NCBI RefSeq assembly: GCF_000416985.1
Contig: NZ_ATDL01000012.1
Span: 145,927 to 209,926, forward strand
Direction of reading: 5' to 3'
Length of the DNA: 64,000 nucleotides
Source: Sphingobacterium paucimobilis HER1398
Lineage (GTDB): Bacteria; Bacteroidota; Bacteroidia; Sphingobacteriales; Sphingobacteriaceae
Shown: one piece after another, positions 29,081-37,179 of the stretch
Layout: every line of letters begins with the position of its first letter
Numbering within the stretch: position 1 is the first letter of the stretch
Made by a program: the position numbers and the translations under genes
Notes under the pieces: generated by a model
What the model was told of the DNA's origin: nothing
Databases searched by the model: none
The model's input: only the letters and a program-made list of their open reading frames with translations

Positions 29081-31051
29081 ATGAACAATAATTTTTTCGA
29101 GCGCAAATACATTATCCAAGGTATATTTTTAGCAATAGCGTTACTAATTGTCGCTCGTCTGTTCTATCTTCAAATTATAGATGAATCCTATTTACTTTCT
29201 GCAAACAACAACGTTTTAAGAAAAAGTGTCGTATATCCTGCTAGAGGTATTATTTTAGACCGCAATGGAAAAGTATTGGTTCAGAACGAACCCGTGTATG
29301 ACCTTTTGGTGATCCCTCGAGAGGTAAAAGATATAGACACCCTACTGCTGTGCCGTCTGTTAGAAATCGATAAGGACGGTTTTATGTCCCGCATGAATAA
29401 GGCACGAGCGGTCTCTCCTTTTCGAGCATCCACCTTTGAAGGCATGATGAATGCAGAGACCTTTGCCGTACTTCAGGAACACCTGGACAAATTCAGAGGC
29501 TTTCAGGCACAACCCCGTACCGTACGTCAGTATCCCGACAGCGCAGCTGCTCAGTTCTTGGGTTATATTCAAGAAGTCAATGAAAAAGACATCGAGCGCT
29601 CCAACAATTTCTACAAGCGAGGCGACTACATTGGTGCCTCTGGCGTAGAGCGCTCTTATGAAGAACTGCTACGTGGACAGCGCGGCGTACGCAATCAAAT
29701 GGTAGACAAGCTCGGGCGATCCCAAGGTTCCTTCAGGGATGGCAAGTTCGATACTTTAGCCGTCTCCGGAGACGGTCTTATCTCTTCCCTGGACAAGGAC
29801 TTACAACTCTTGGCCGAGAAGCTCATGAAAAATAAACTGGGCTCTGTTGTCGCTATTGAACCTTCCACAGGTGAAGTGTTAACCTATGTGAGCAGTCCCA
29901 GTTACAACCCCAATATGATGGTGGGTAGACAGCGGGGCAACAATTACATGAAGTTGCTGTACGACCCGCACAAGCCGATGTTCAACCGTCCAATTCAGGC
30001 CTCCTACCCTCCAGGTTCAGTCTTCAAGGTTGTAGCGGCACTCACTGCACTTCAGGCCGGAGTGATCACGCCACAGACTATTTTCAATTGCCCTGGTGGA
30101 TATCGCTATGGAAATGGACGAATCATGCGCTGTACCCACGTGGACGGTCCTACAGATCTAATCAAATCCATCCAACGGTCCTGCAATACCTATTATGGCT
30201 ATGTCTATGCCCGTATGATTGACTCCAGAGGGATGTCGGGCCCCAAAGCGTACGAATTGTGGCGCGAGGGTCTTAACCAATTTGGTTTAGGTCATCCCCT
30301 AGGCATTGATTTGCCAGGCGAAAAAGGAGGCAACGTCTATCCCGCTAGTTACTATACCAAACGCTTTGGCAGTGAAAAATGGGGATCGAGTTACAGCATT
30401 TCCCAATCTATCGGTCAGGGCGAACTGGGGATCACACCGCTTCAAATGGCAAATATCATGGCTATTGTTGCCAATCGTGGTTTCTACTACCGTCCCCACC
30501 TGATTAAGGGAATTGGTGAAAAGAAAATCGTAAAAGAAGAGTTTACAGAAAAAATATGGGCTGGTGTAGACGCACAACATTACGAACCCGTTATTGAAGG
30601 AATGAGCCGTGCTGTCAATGCTGGAGGAACCGGTTCCTCCGTACGGATCAATGGGATCGAAATGTGTGGTAAAACAGGTACCGTGCAGAATCCACATGGA
30701 GAAAACCATGCTGTATTCTTTGCTTTCGCACCGCGTGTCAATCCGAAGATTGCAATAGCGGTATTCGTAGAGAATGCCGGATATGGTGGGACATGGGCTG
30801 GCCCTATCGCCAGTATGCTCGTAGAAAAGCATATCAGAGACACCATAACCCTACCCAAATATTTGCAAGACCGTATCTTGAATGCCAACTTGTTGCCAAA
30901 GGTAAAAACGAAGGCCAATGAAGTCAAAAAAGATACACCTGCTTTAAAAAAGGATAGTTTAAAAACAACAAAACAGGTCGCACAAAACAAACAGGCACCT
31001 GCTTTATTCGTTCACCATAGCCAAGTCAGAGGAAGAAATGAACAATACTAA
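29081..31051 (+). CDS. mrdA: Penicillin-binding protein 2 (elongasome transpeptidase)
   Basis: 656 residues. A membrane helix (about 9-29) precedes the dimerisation domain (about 50-230) and the transpeptidase domain (about 255-600). The three active-site motifs are SVFK (in YPPGSVFKV), SCN (in QRSCNTYYG) and KTGT (in CGKTGTVQNPHGENHAVF). It cross-links peptidoglycan during side-wall growth together with RodA. The C-terminal tail of about 50 residues is rich in Lys and charged residues. It overlaps rodA by 14 bases, as expected for an obligate pair. Confidence 0.96.
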   Translation: MNNNFFERKYIIQGIFLAIALLIVARLFYLQIIDESYLLSANNNVLRKSVVYPARGIILDRNGKVLVQNEPVYDLLVIPREVKDIDTLLLCRLLEIDKDGFMSRMNKARAVSPFRASTFEGMMNAETFAVLQEHLDKFRGFQAQPRTVRQYPDSAAAQFLGYIQEVNEKDIERSNNFYKRGDYIGASGVERSYEELLRGQRGVRNQMVDKLGRSQGSFRDGKFDTLAVSGDGLISSLDKDLQLLAEKLMKNKLGSVVAIEPSTGEVLTYVSSPSYNPNMMVGRQRGNNYMKLLYDPHKPMFNRPIQASYPPGSVFKVVAALTALQAGVITPQTIFNCPGGYRYGNGRIMRCTHVDGPTDLIKSIQRSCNTYYGYVYARMIDSRGMSGPKAYELWREGLNQFGLGHPLGIDLPGEKGGNVYPASYYTKRFGSEKWGSSYSISQSIGQGELGITPLQMANIMAIVANRGFYYRPHLIKGIGEKKIVKEEFTEKIWAGVDAQHYEPVIEGMSRAVNAGGTGSSVRINGIEMCGKTGTVQNPHGENHAVFFAFAPRVNPKIAIAVFVENAGYGGTWAGPIASMLVEKHIRDTITLPKYLQDRILNANLLPKVKTKANEVKKDTPALKKDSLKTTKQVAQNKQAPALFVHHSQVRGRNEQY

Positions 31052-32312
31052 AAACAGCTTTTTGGGTCGCCTAGACTGGATTACGGTAGCGATATGGCTC
31101 ATATTATGCCTGATTGGCTGGTTCAACATCTACGCCGCGGCATACAATCCGCAGCACCCCGAGATATTCAGTTTAGCCACAAACTATGGAAAACAAGGCT
31201 TATTCATATTCACAGCACTTATTATAGGCTTTAGTATACTCATCATTGACCAACGGTTTTTCATATCCATCACACCTATCGTCTACGCTGTGGTCATTTT
31301 ACTGCTGATAGCGGTATTGTTTATCGGTAAGAATATTAAAGGTAATCAATCCTGGATCGATCTGGGATTCTTTCGATTGCAACCATCCGAATTTGGAAAA
31401 CTGGGAACCTGTCTCCTTCTTTCCTATTACCTGGGTACGCAGTCGAACAAGGCTCCCAACGTCAAATCACTATTAGTAGCAGCTGCCATAGTACTTCTGC
31501 CGACAGCTCTAGTCCGACTTCAGCCGGATACAGGCTCTGCGATGGTCTTTTTCTCGTTGATCTTTGTCTTTTACAGAGAAGGCTATGTCAACACCAAGTT
31601 ATTATTACTTGGCGGCTTAGCGATTATACTATTTGTGGCAGCCTTAATACTGGAAAACGAATGGATACTCGTGGCTATTATCGTTGGTCTGTGTAGCCTG
31701 CTCGCTTATTTCTACCGCTCCAAACGTAAGAATATTATTAACATTGCCCTGCTCTGTGTAGCTTCATCGATCTATGTCTTGAGTGTTGATTTCGCTTGGG
31801 AGAATATTTTGGAACAGCACCAGAGAAACAGAATTGACATCCTCCTCGACAAAGTCCACGACCCGCTGGGTGAAGGTTATAATCTCAATCAATCCCAGAT
31901 TGCTATTGGTTCAGGACAATTGTTTGGAAAAGGATACCTCCAAGGAACACAGACTAAATATAACTTCGTGCCCGAACAAAGTACCGATTTTATATTCTGT
32001 ACCATTGGTGAGGAATGGGGGTTTGTCGGATCGGTGACCATAGTGGCCATCTACGTATTCTTATTATTCCGGATTATTCACATCGCAGAGAGACAACGCA
32101 CGGCTTTCGCCAGAATATACGCCTATTGCGTAGCGTCCATCTTGTTTTTCCATTTTTTCATCAATCTCGGCATGACGATAGGTCTGGTTCCCATCATCGG
32201 GATTCCGTTGCCATTTCTCAGTTATGGAGGTTCTTCTTTGTGGAGCTTTACGATACTCCTTTTTATATTGTTAAAATTCGATTCCGCCCGCAAAGGACTA
32301 TCACCGGCATAG
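31038..32312 (+). CDS. rodA: Peptidoglycan glycosyltransferase RodA
   Basis: 424 residues with about ten membrane helices, a SEDS-family glycosyltransferase that polymerises lipid II for side-wall growth with PBP2. Family motifs are GNQSWIDLGFFRLQPSEFGK near 100-120, the periplasmic EGYNLNQSQIAIGSGQLFGK, VPEQSTDFIFCTIGEEWG and the last-helix GIPLPFLSYGGSSL. It ends the rod operon and converges on the nucleoside phosphorylase gene with only five bases between stops and no obvious terminator. Confidence 0.95.
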   Translation: MNNTKNSFLGRLDWITVAIWLILCLIGWFNIYAAAYNPQHPEIFSLATNYGKQGLFIFTALIIGFSILIIDQRFFISITPIVYAVVILLLIAVLFIGKNIKGNQSWIDLGFFRLQPSEFGKLGTCLLLSYYLGTQSNKAPNVKSLLVAAAIVLLPTALVRLQPDTGSAMVFFSLIFVFYREGYVNTKLLLLGGLAIILFVAALILENEWILVAIIVGLCSLLAYFYRSKRKNIINIALLCVASSIYVLSVDFAWENILEQHQRNRIDILLDKVHDPLGEGYNLNQSQIAIGSGQLFGKGYLQGTQTKYNFVPEQSTDFIFCTIGEEWGFVGSVTIVAIYVFLLFRIIHIAERQRTAFARIYAYCVASILFFHFFINLGMTIGLVPIIGIPLPFLSYGGSSLWSFTILLFILLKFDSARKGLSPA

Positions 32313-32317
32313 GCCTA

Positions 32318-33175
32318 CTATATACGCTCCAGCACATGCCGTATGGCGGCATCAATTACTTCGGATGGATTCGGACAGAATTCTTCGTGAAGTCGAGAAG
32401 CCAAAATCGCATTAATGGAAAGCGCATGGTGCCCCAGCATATTGGCCAGTGCATAGATACCCGCAGTTTCCATTTCTAAATTCGTAATACACTGCTCATT
32501 TTTTGTTCGGAATGAGTTAGCCTTCTGAATGAGATCAGGATACATATTATGCGAACGGACCGATCGCCCCTGAGGCCCGTAAAAGCCCGGCGCTGTCATC
32601 GTTATTCCCTTAGAAAGTCCTCCCGAAAACTGCGCCATAAGCCTTGGACTGGCCGTTCCGATATAAGGATGAAAAGACAAGTTCGAGAAATGCTGGGTAA
32701 CCGCTGCAGCCAACTCCATCTCCTCTTTAGCGTATGATTTCACATAAAACTGCATCAGCGTATCAAAACCTATCGCAAACTCACTGGCCAACACCGTTCC
32801 CACCGGAAGATTCCCCTGTATGGAGCCCGATGTCCCGATGCGTATGATATCGACAGACCTCATTTCTTCCTTCAATGTCTTAGTGTCAAAATCAACATTG
32901 ATCAGAGCATCGATCTCATTTAATACGATATCGATATTATCAGTTCCTATTCCAGTAGATATTACAGAGATTCGTTTCCCCCGCAACATCCCCGTATGAG
33001 TGATAAATTCCCGTTTACCTTTCTTTACCTCTATCGTGTCAAAATATTTCGAAACCAATGGGACTCGTTCTTGGTCCCCGACAAAGATGATAGTATCGGC
33101 CAGATCCTCAGGCCGCAGGTTCAGGTGATATATACTACCATCCGCATTTAAAATTAACTCCGTGTCTGCAATCAT
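32318..33175 (-). CDS. Nucleoside phosphorylase (uridine phosphorylase-like)
   Basis: 285 residues of the PNP/UDP phosphorylase fold. Signatures are GDQERVPLVSKYF near the N-terminus, the STGIGTDNIDIVLNE stretch, RIGTSGSIQG (phosphate and ribose contact) and TNLEMETAGIYALANMLG, where the MET motif binds ribose. It should split a nucleoside with phosphate in salvage, most likely uridine, though specificity is not certain. It is the last gene of a three-gene operon and overlaps the YigZ gene by four bases. Confidence 0.87.
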   Translation of the reverse strand: MIADTELILNADGSIYHLNLRPEDLADTIIFVGDQERVPLVSKYFDTIEVKKGKREFITHTGMLRGKRISVISTGIGTDNIDIVLNEIDALINVDFDTKTLKEEMRSVDIIRIGTSGSIQGNLPVGTVLASEFAIGFDTLMQFYVKSYAKEEMELAAAVTQHFSNLSFHPYIGTASPRLMAQFSGGLSKGITMTAPGFYGPQGRSVRSHNMYPDLIQKANSFRTKNEQCITNLEMETAGIYALANMLGHHALSINAILASRLHEEFCPNPSEVIDAAIRHVLERI

Positions 33176-33789
33176 AACGTATACAAATAGTTGTGCGTCA
33201 CTTTTTCGATCTTATCCAATTTTGCCAGCACCTGATTGACTTGCATCTTTCTAATCTCCATAGTTATAACACAGCTGTTGTCAAATTGTTGATCCAACAT
33301 TTGAATTCCTTCTTCCTTCATCACGCGCATGACATCATTCATCTGCAGATAGTCGAATCGAACATCATACACATCATTTACCGTCCGCTCTTCGATCTTT
33401 GCCACGTCCAATGCTTCCAACGTAGCCGTCTTGTAGGCGTTGATCAATCCCGGCACCCCCAAAAGAGTACCCCCAAAATACCGAACCACCACAACCAGTA
33501 TATTCGTCAGATCTTTAGAGAGCAGCACATTTAGGATGGGTCTCCCTGCAGTACCTGACGGTTCGCCATCATCATTGATACGAAACACGCCACGATCCGT
33601 CGTTAAGCGATAGGCCCAGCAATGATGCCGAGCTTTAGGATGCAAGGCCTTTAGGTCCGCAATAATATCCTTCAGGTCTTTTTCATTCTTAAAGGGGTAG
33701 GCATAAGCTATAAACTTACTCCCTTTATCTCTAAAAATCCCTTCAGAAGGCTCCTCAATAGTCAAATAAGTATCTTCAAATAAACTCAC
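33172..33789 (-). CDS. YigZ/IMPACT family protein
   Basis: 205 residues. The N-terminal UPF0029/IMPACT domain (about 1-125) has GSKFIAYAYPF, the HHCWAYRL segment and the hallmark DDGEPSGTAGRPILNVL. A smaller C-terminal ferredoxin-like domain (about 135-200) follows. IMPACT proteins are linked to translation control in eukaryotes; the bacterial role is poorly defined. It overlaps both neighbours by four bases, so all three genes of this operon are translationally coupled. Confidence 0.92.
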   Translation of the reverse strand: MSLFEDTYLTIEEPSEGIFRDKGSKFIAYAYPFKNEKDLKDIIADLKALHPKARHHCWAYRLTTDRGVFRINDDGEPSGTAGRPILNVLLSKDLTNILVVVVRYFGGTLLGVPGLINAYKTATLEALDVAKIEERTVNDVYDVRFDYLQMNDVMRVMKEEGIQMLDQQFDNSCVITMEIRKMQVNQVLAKLDKIEKVTHNYLYTL

Positions 33790-34697
33790 AAATACGCAAT
33801 TAATAATATAGATATAACAGCCAATACAAGACCGATTTTATTGATATAGCTCAGTTTTTCTTTAAAAGCCCATACGCCGACCAGCGTACCCACTACGATC
33901 ACACCCACATTCATTGTCGTAAATACAATAGAGGGATTGTCCGGTATCACGCGATGCGCCTTCATATAAAAGAAAATATTGAAAAAATTAAACACTCCCA
34001 ATACACTCCCCCACAACATAGAGGTAGCTTCTATCCGTTGCCCCCGGCCCCACTTTTGAAACAACAAGATACAAAAAGCAACCAACATTGCCCCTACAAA
34101 AACGAAGAACATCGAGTCAATATAAGACACCTCTTTATGTTGCGCCACTTGTTTGAACAAAACATCAATTATCCCCATCCCCAAAAACACCACCGCAGGA
34201 TACAGCATGCTATTGGATTTTTGGCCCTGTCCCTCTTTATTCCAGCTGACCGAACAAACCAGTGCAATCAATCCGACAGCAATACCAATCAGCTTACCGG
34301 AGGAAGCAGTTTCCTTAAAAAGTAAAAACGAAGCCAATAGAGGAATAAACAATGACATACGTTGCGCAACATCCGTCTTTACAATACCACTGTATTTAAT
34401 AGATAAAGCGATGAAAATAAAAAGTGTAGGCAATAGTATAGTTAGTGGTATATACAATTGATACGGAAGTATAGACCATGGGACGTCTTTCAGTTCAGGA
34501 GCTAGTAGCGTGTATGTCAGTACAACAGTCGCTGGATAGTTCCACAAAACAATGTGTTGCACATTCAGAGACCTACCTCGCGCCATCTTTAGCAGCACAG
34601 CAACAATCACACTACAAACAACACTTAAAATAACATATAACATAACCAATAGCGCTAAAAGAGCTACAATAGTACTAAAATCTGTCGAAAAGAACAC
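33786..34697 (-). CDS. EamA/DMT family transporter
   Basis: 303 residues with about ten membrane helices in two repeats, the EamA drug/metabolite transporter layout. A LFKETASSGKLIGIAVGLI segment ends the first repeat and FKEKLSYINKIGLVLAVISI the second, each with the FKE signature near the fourth helix of the repeat. It is an inner-membrane exporter or importer of unknown substrate. It is first in the operon with YigZ and the nucleoside phosphorylase, so a nucleobase-related substrate is a possible inference and no more. Confidence 0.85.
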   Translation of the reverse strand: MFFSTDFSTIVALLALLVMLYVILSVVCSVIVAVLLKMARGRSLNVQHIVLWNYPATVVLTYTLLAPELKDVPWSILPYQLYIPLTILLPTLFIFIALSIKYSGIVKTDVAQRMSLFIPLLASFLLFKETASSGKLIGIAVGLIALVCSVSWNKEGQGQKSNSMLYPAVVFLGMGIIDVLFKQVAQHKEVSYIDSMFFVFVGAMLVAFCILLFQKWGRGQRIEATSMLWGSVLGVFNFFNIFFYMKAHRVIPDNPSIVFTTMNVGVIVVGTLVGVWAFKEKLSYINKIGLVLAVISILLIAYL

Positions 34698-35009
34698 TTC
34701 TCCTACCCCACTATTTTCTTATCTATCCCAAACTAGAGCAAAATAAACACATAAAATGACAACAAAAACAAACAAAATAAACAAAAATAATAACACAAAA
34801 AACACTATAAAAATACATTAAAAAACAACTGTTATTATGCGTTAAAAACAACTAAAAAAACAAACAAAACAAGCTTTAAACAGGATTAATAAACAAAACA
34901 ACAAAAAAAACACTATCATAAATAACATTTTTTACACTAAAAAAACAGCCAAAAATCAACGCAAAAACGAATCAAAAAACAACTAAAAAACCATTTAAAT
35001 AAAAATAAA
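34698..35009. other. A-rich, G-poor intergenic stretch
   Basis: No gene is seen here. Between about 34741 and 34980 the plus strand is mostly A with C and very little G (about ten G in 240 bases), built from runs such as AAACAAAA and AAAAACAACT. It lies upstream of both the EamA operon and the aromatic operon. It may be curved or promoter-boosting DNA; there is no open reading frame or clear hairpin. Confidence 0.7.
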
Positions 35010-35041
35010 TTTGGATATTGTTTTTCAATCACATACCTTTG
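35010..35041 (+). promoter_or_regulatory. Promoter of the aromatic amino acid operon
   Basis: TTTG (35010-35013) and TACCTTTG (35034-35041) match the Bacteroidota -33 and -7 consensus exactly, with 20 bases between. The predicted start near 35048 places the leader-peptide ATG 13 (35061) or 22 (35070) bases into the message. Confidence 0.75.
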
Positions 35042-35060
35042 ATTCATCAAAACAGAGACA

Positions 35061-35126
35061 ATGCATACAATGAACACATACAACTATTTTTACTTCTTTT
35101 ATTTTAGCGATAAAAGCCGGGACTAG
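35061..35126 (+). CDS. Phe/Tyr-rich leader peptide of the aromatic operon attenuator
   Basis: An open frame of 21 codons from the ATG at 35061, or 18 from the in-frame ATG at 35070. From the second ATG it reads MNTYNYFYFFYFSDKSRD. Codons from 35079 to 35105 give YNYFYFFYF: four Tyr and four Phe in nine codons. It lies 80 bases upstream of pheA, between a good promoter and a strong terminator, as in the classical pheL arrangement of E. coli, though unrelated in sequence. The stop codon (35124-35126) overlaps the segment that could pair with the terminator's left arm. Its role would be to sense charged tRNA-Phe and tRNA-Tyr through ribosome stalling. Confidence 0.85.
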   Translation: MHTMNTYNYFYFFYFSDKSRD

Positions 35127-35191
35127 TATGTATATAATTCACTGCATGAATAAAATATGAAAGGTCCCGGATTGATTCCGGGACCTTTTTT
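35116..35191 (+). promoter_or_regulatory. Transcription attenuator (antiterminator/terminator) upstream of pheA
   Basis: Two exclusive structures can be drawn. Terminator: AAGGTCCCGGA (35161-35171) pairs with TCCGGGACCTT (35177-35187), an 11-bp stem with a 5-base loop and a run of T to 35191. Antiterminator: CCGGGAC plus T (35117-35124), inside the last codons and stop of the leader peptide, pairs with the terminator's left arm (35163-35170) over eight pairs including one G-U. A ribosome finishing the leader would cover the antiterminator and allow termination; one stalled at Phe or Tyr codons would leave it free. pheA starts 15 bases after the T-run. Mechanism is inferred from this layout. 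Confidence 0.85.
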
Positions 35192-35206
35192 CGTTAAATA
35201 TTAAAT

Positions 35207-36031
35207 ATGAAAACAAAAATTGCAATTCAGGGCGTAAAAGCTTCATTCCATGAAGAAGCCGCATTCAAGTATTTCGGTCAGGACATCGAGACCTTAGAGT
35301 GCAGCTCTTTCAAGCAAACCTGCGAAATGCTCAAACAAGGCAAAGCAGATTATGTAGTGATGGCCATCGAGAACTCTATTGCGGGGAGCATATTACCCAA
35401 TTACAATTTGCTAAGGGACTACAGATTCCATATCGTAGGTGAGGTACACCTCAACATTCAGCAAAATCTGTTGGCCTTGCCAGGGGTAAAACTAAGCGAC
35501 ATCCAATATGTCGAGTCTCACCCGATTGCTATTCGTCAGTGCGACGAGTTTCTCTCCGATCATTCCGATTGGATTATCAAAGAAGGACTGGATACCGCAG
35601 GCTGTGCCAAAAAGATAAAAGAAGAACAGCTTACCAATACAGCGGCTATTGCCGGAGAGTTTGCCGCCAAGATATACGGTCTGCAGATTCTCGAAAAACG
35701 AATCGAGACCAATAAAAAGAATGCAACACGGTTTTTGATTTTGAGCAACGAGGTTGTCGAGCAAAAAGGAGCAAACAAAGCCTCCCTCTCCTTTCAGACT
35801 GGCAATGGTGTAGGCGCATTGGCAGCCGTACTACAGTGCTTTGCCGAACAAAATGTCAACCTCAGCAAGATCCAATCTATGCCTGTAGTGGGCCGACGTA
35901 ATGAATACGATTTCTATGTCGATGTAGAATGGAAAAAGCAAGCCGATTATGATGCTGCAATTCGCAAAGTCCTAAAGCATACCGTCAATTTCAGTATCAT
36001 GGGCGAATACATCAAAAACGAAAAAGTATAA
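35207..36031 (+). CDS. pheA: Prephenate dehydratase
   Basis: 274 residues, the monofunctional form without a fused chorismate mutase. It converts prephenate to phenylpyruvate, the committed step to phenylalanine. The catalytic PDT domain (about 1-180) has IQGVKASFHEEAAFKYF, ESHPIAIRQCDEFL and the NATRFLIL motif with the catalytic Thr-Arg-Phe. The C-terminal ACT domain (about 195-270) with GVGALAAVLQCFAEQNVNLS gives feedback inhibition by Phe. It is the first gene after the attenuator. No aminotransferase or prephenate dehydrogenase follows, unlike many relatives. Confidence 0.95.
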   Translation: MKTKIAIQGVKASFHEEAAFKYFGQDIETLECSSFKQTCEMLKQGKADYVVMAIENSIAGSILPNYNLLRDYRFHIVGEVHLNIQQNLLALPGVKLSDIQYVESHPIAIRQCDEFLSDHSDWIIKEGLDTAGCAKKIKEEQLTNTAAIAGEFAAKIYGLQILEKRIETNKKNATRFLILSNEVVEQKGANKASLSFQTGNGVGALAAVLQCFAEQNVNLSKIQSMPVVGRRNEYDFYVDVEWKKQADYDAAIRKVLKHTVNFSIMGEYIKNEKV

Positions 36032-36072
36032 CACAACTAACACAACGATAAAAATTAAAAATTGAAAATAAG

Positions 36073-37179
36073 ATGAAACATTCATTAGACATCCTTCCAT
36101 TACAGTCTTGGATAGACACAGGAGACAAACCTTTAATCATAGCAGGTCCATGTAGTGCAGAGACCGAAGAGCAAGTGGTTTCGACAGCTCATCTATTGGC
36201 AAATACAGGCAAAGTAAATGTATTACGCGCCGGTATATGGAAACCGCGTACACGTCCAGGCGAGTTTGAAGGTATTGGAAGTGTCGGTCTACAATGGTTA
36301 AAAAGAGCGAAAGAAGAAACTGGTCTACTTACTGCCACAGAAGTAGCTACCGCCAAACACGTAGAAGAAGCGCTGGCTGCAGGTATAGATATACTATGGG
36401 TCGGTGCACGTTCGACAGCCAATCCATTTACGGTCCAAGAGATTGCAGATGCTTTGAAAGGCGTAGATGTACCCGTATTGGTCAAAAACCCCGTAAATCC
36501 AGACCTATCGTTATGGATTGGAGCATTAGAGCGTATCAATGGTGCCGGTATCAAAAAACTGGGTGCGATACACCGTGGATTCTCTTCTTTCGAAAAGACA
36601 GCTTTCCGTAATGAGCCGATGTGGGACATCGCTATACAGTTGAAAACGATTGCACCGGAGCTGCCTATCATCAACGATCCTAGTCATATCTGTGGTAACC
36701 GTGAGCTTATTCCTTACATCACACAAAAAGCGATGGACATGGACATGCAAGGACTCATCATCGAATCTCATATCGATCCTTCCGTAGCTTGGACAGATGC
36801 GAAACAACAAGTGACACCAGCTGCACTAGCAGATCTATTGGACAACTTGTCTATTCGTCATGCCGCATCGAACAACCCTGCATTTGATGATAAGTTGGCT
36901 GAACTCCGTCAGCAGATCGACAAATTAGATGACCAGATCATCAAGCAGATCGGTGATCGTATGAAGATTGCAGAGAAGATCGGTGAATATAAACGTGACA
37001 ATCACGTCACTATCCTTCAGGTATCACGTTGGGACGAGATCGTTCAAAAACGTGTACAATTGGCAAGAGCCTTAAACCTTAGTGAAGACTTTACCGTAAA
37101 ATACCTCGAACTGTTGCACAACGAATCTATCCGTAAGCAAAACGAAGTGATGAATACAAAAGTAAATGCGGAGGTATAA
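36073..37179 (+). CDS. Bifunctional DAHP synthase / chorismate mutase
   Basis: 368 residues. The N-terminal two thirds (about 1-255) form a type I-beta, KdsA-like DAHP synthase, with IIAGPCSAETEEQV, RAGIWKPRTRPGEFEGIG, GARSTANPFTVQEIA and IINDPSHICGNRE. The C-terminal part (about 275-360) is an AroQ-type chorismate mutase with ELRQQIDKLDDQIIKQIGDR. It thus catalyses the first step of the shikimate pathway and the chorismate-to-prephenate branch step, feeding PheA. The fused mutase probably also mediates feedback control by chorismate or prephenate. aroA follows directly: its ATG starts the base after this stop. Confidence 0.94.
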   Translation: MKHSLDILPLQSWIDTGDKPLIIAGPCSAETEEQVVSTAHLLANTGKVNVLRAGIWKPRTRPGEFEGIGSVGLQWLKRAKEETGLLTATEVATAKHVEEALAAGIDILWVGARSTANPFTVQEIADALKGVDVPVLVKNPVNPDLSLWIGALERINGAGIKKLGAIHRGFSSFEKTAFRNEPMWDIAIQLKTIAPELPIINDPSHICGNRELIPYITQKAMDMDMQGLIIESHIDPSVAWTDAKQQVTPAALADLLDNLSIRHAASNNPAFDDKLAELRQQIDKLDDQIIKQIGDRMKIAEKIGEYKRDNHVTILQVSRWDEIVQKRVQLARALNLSEDFTVKYLELLHNESIRKQNEVMNTKVNAEV

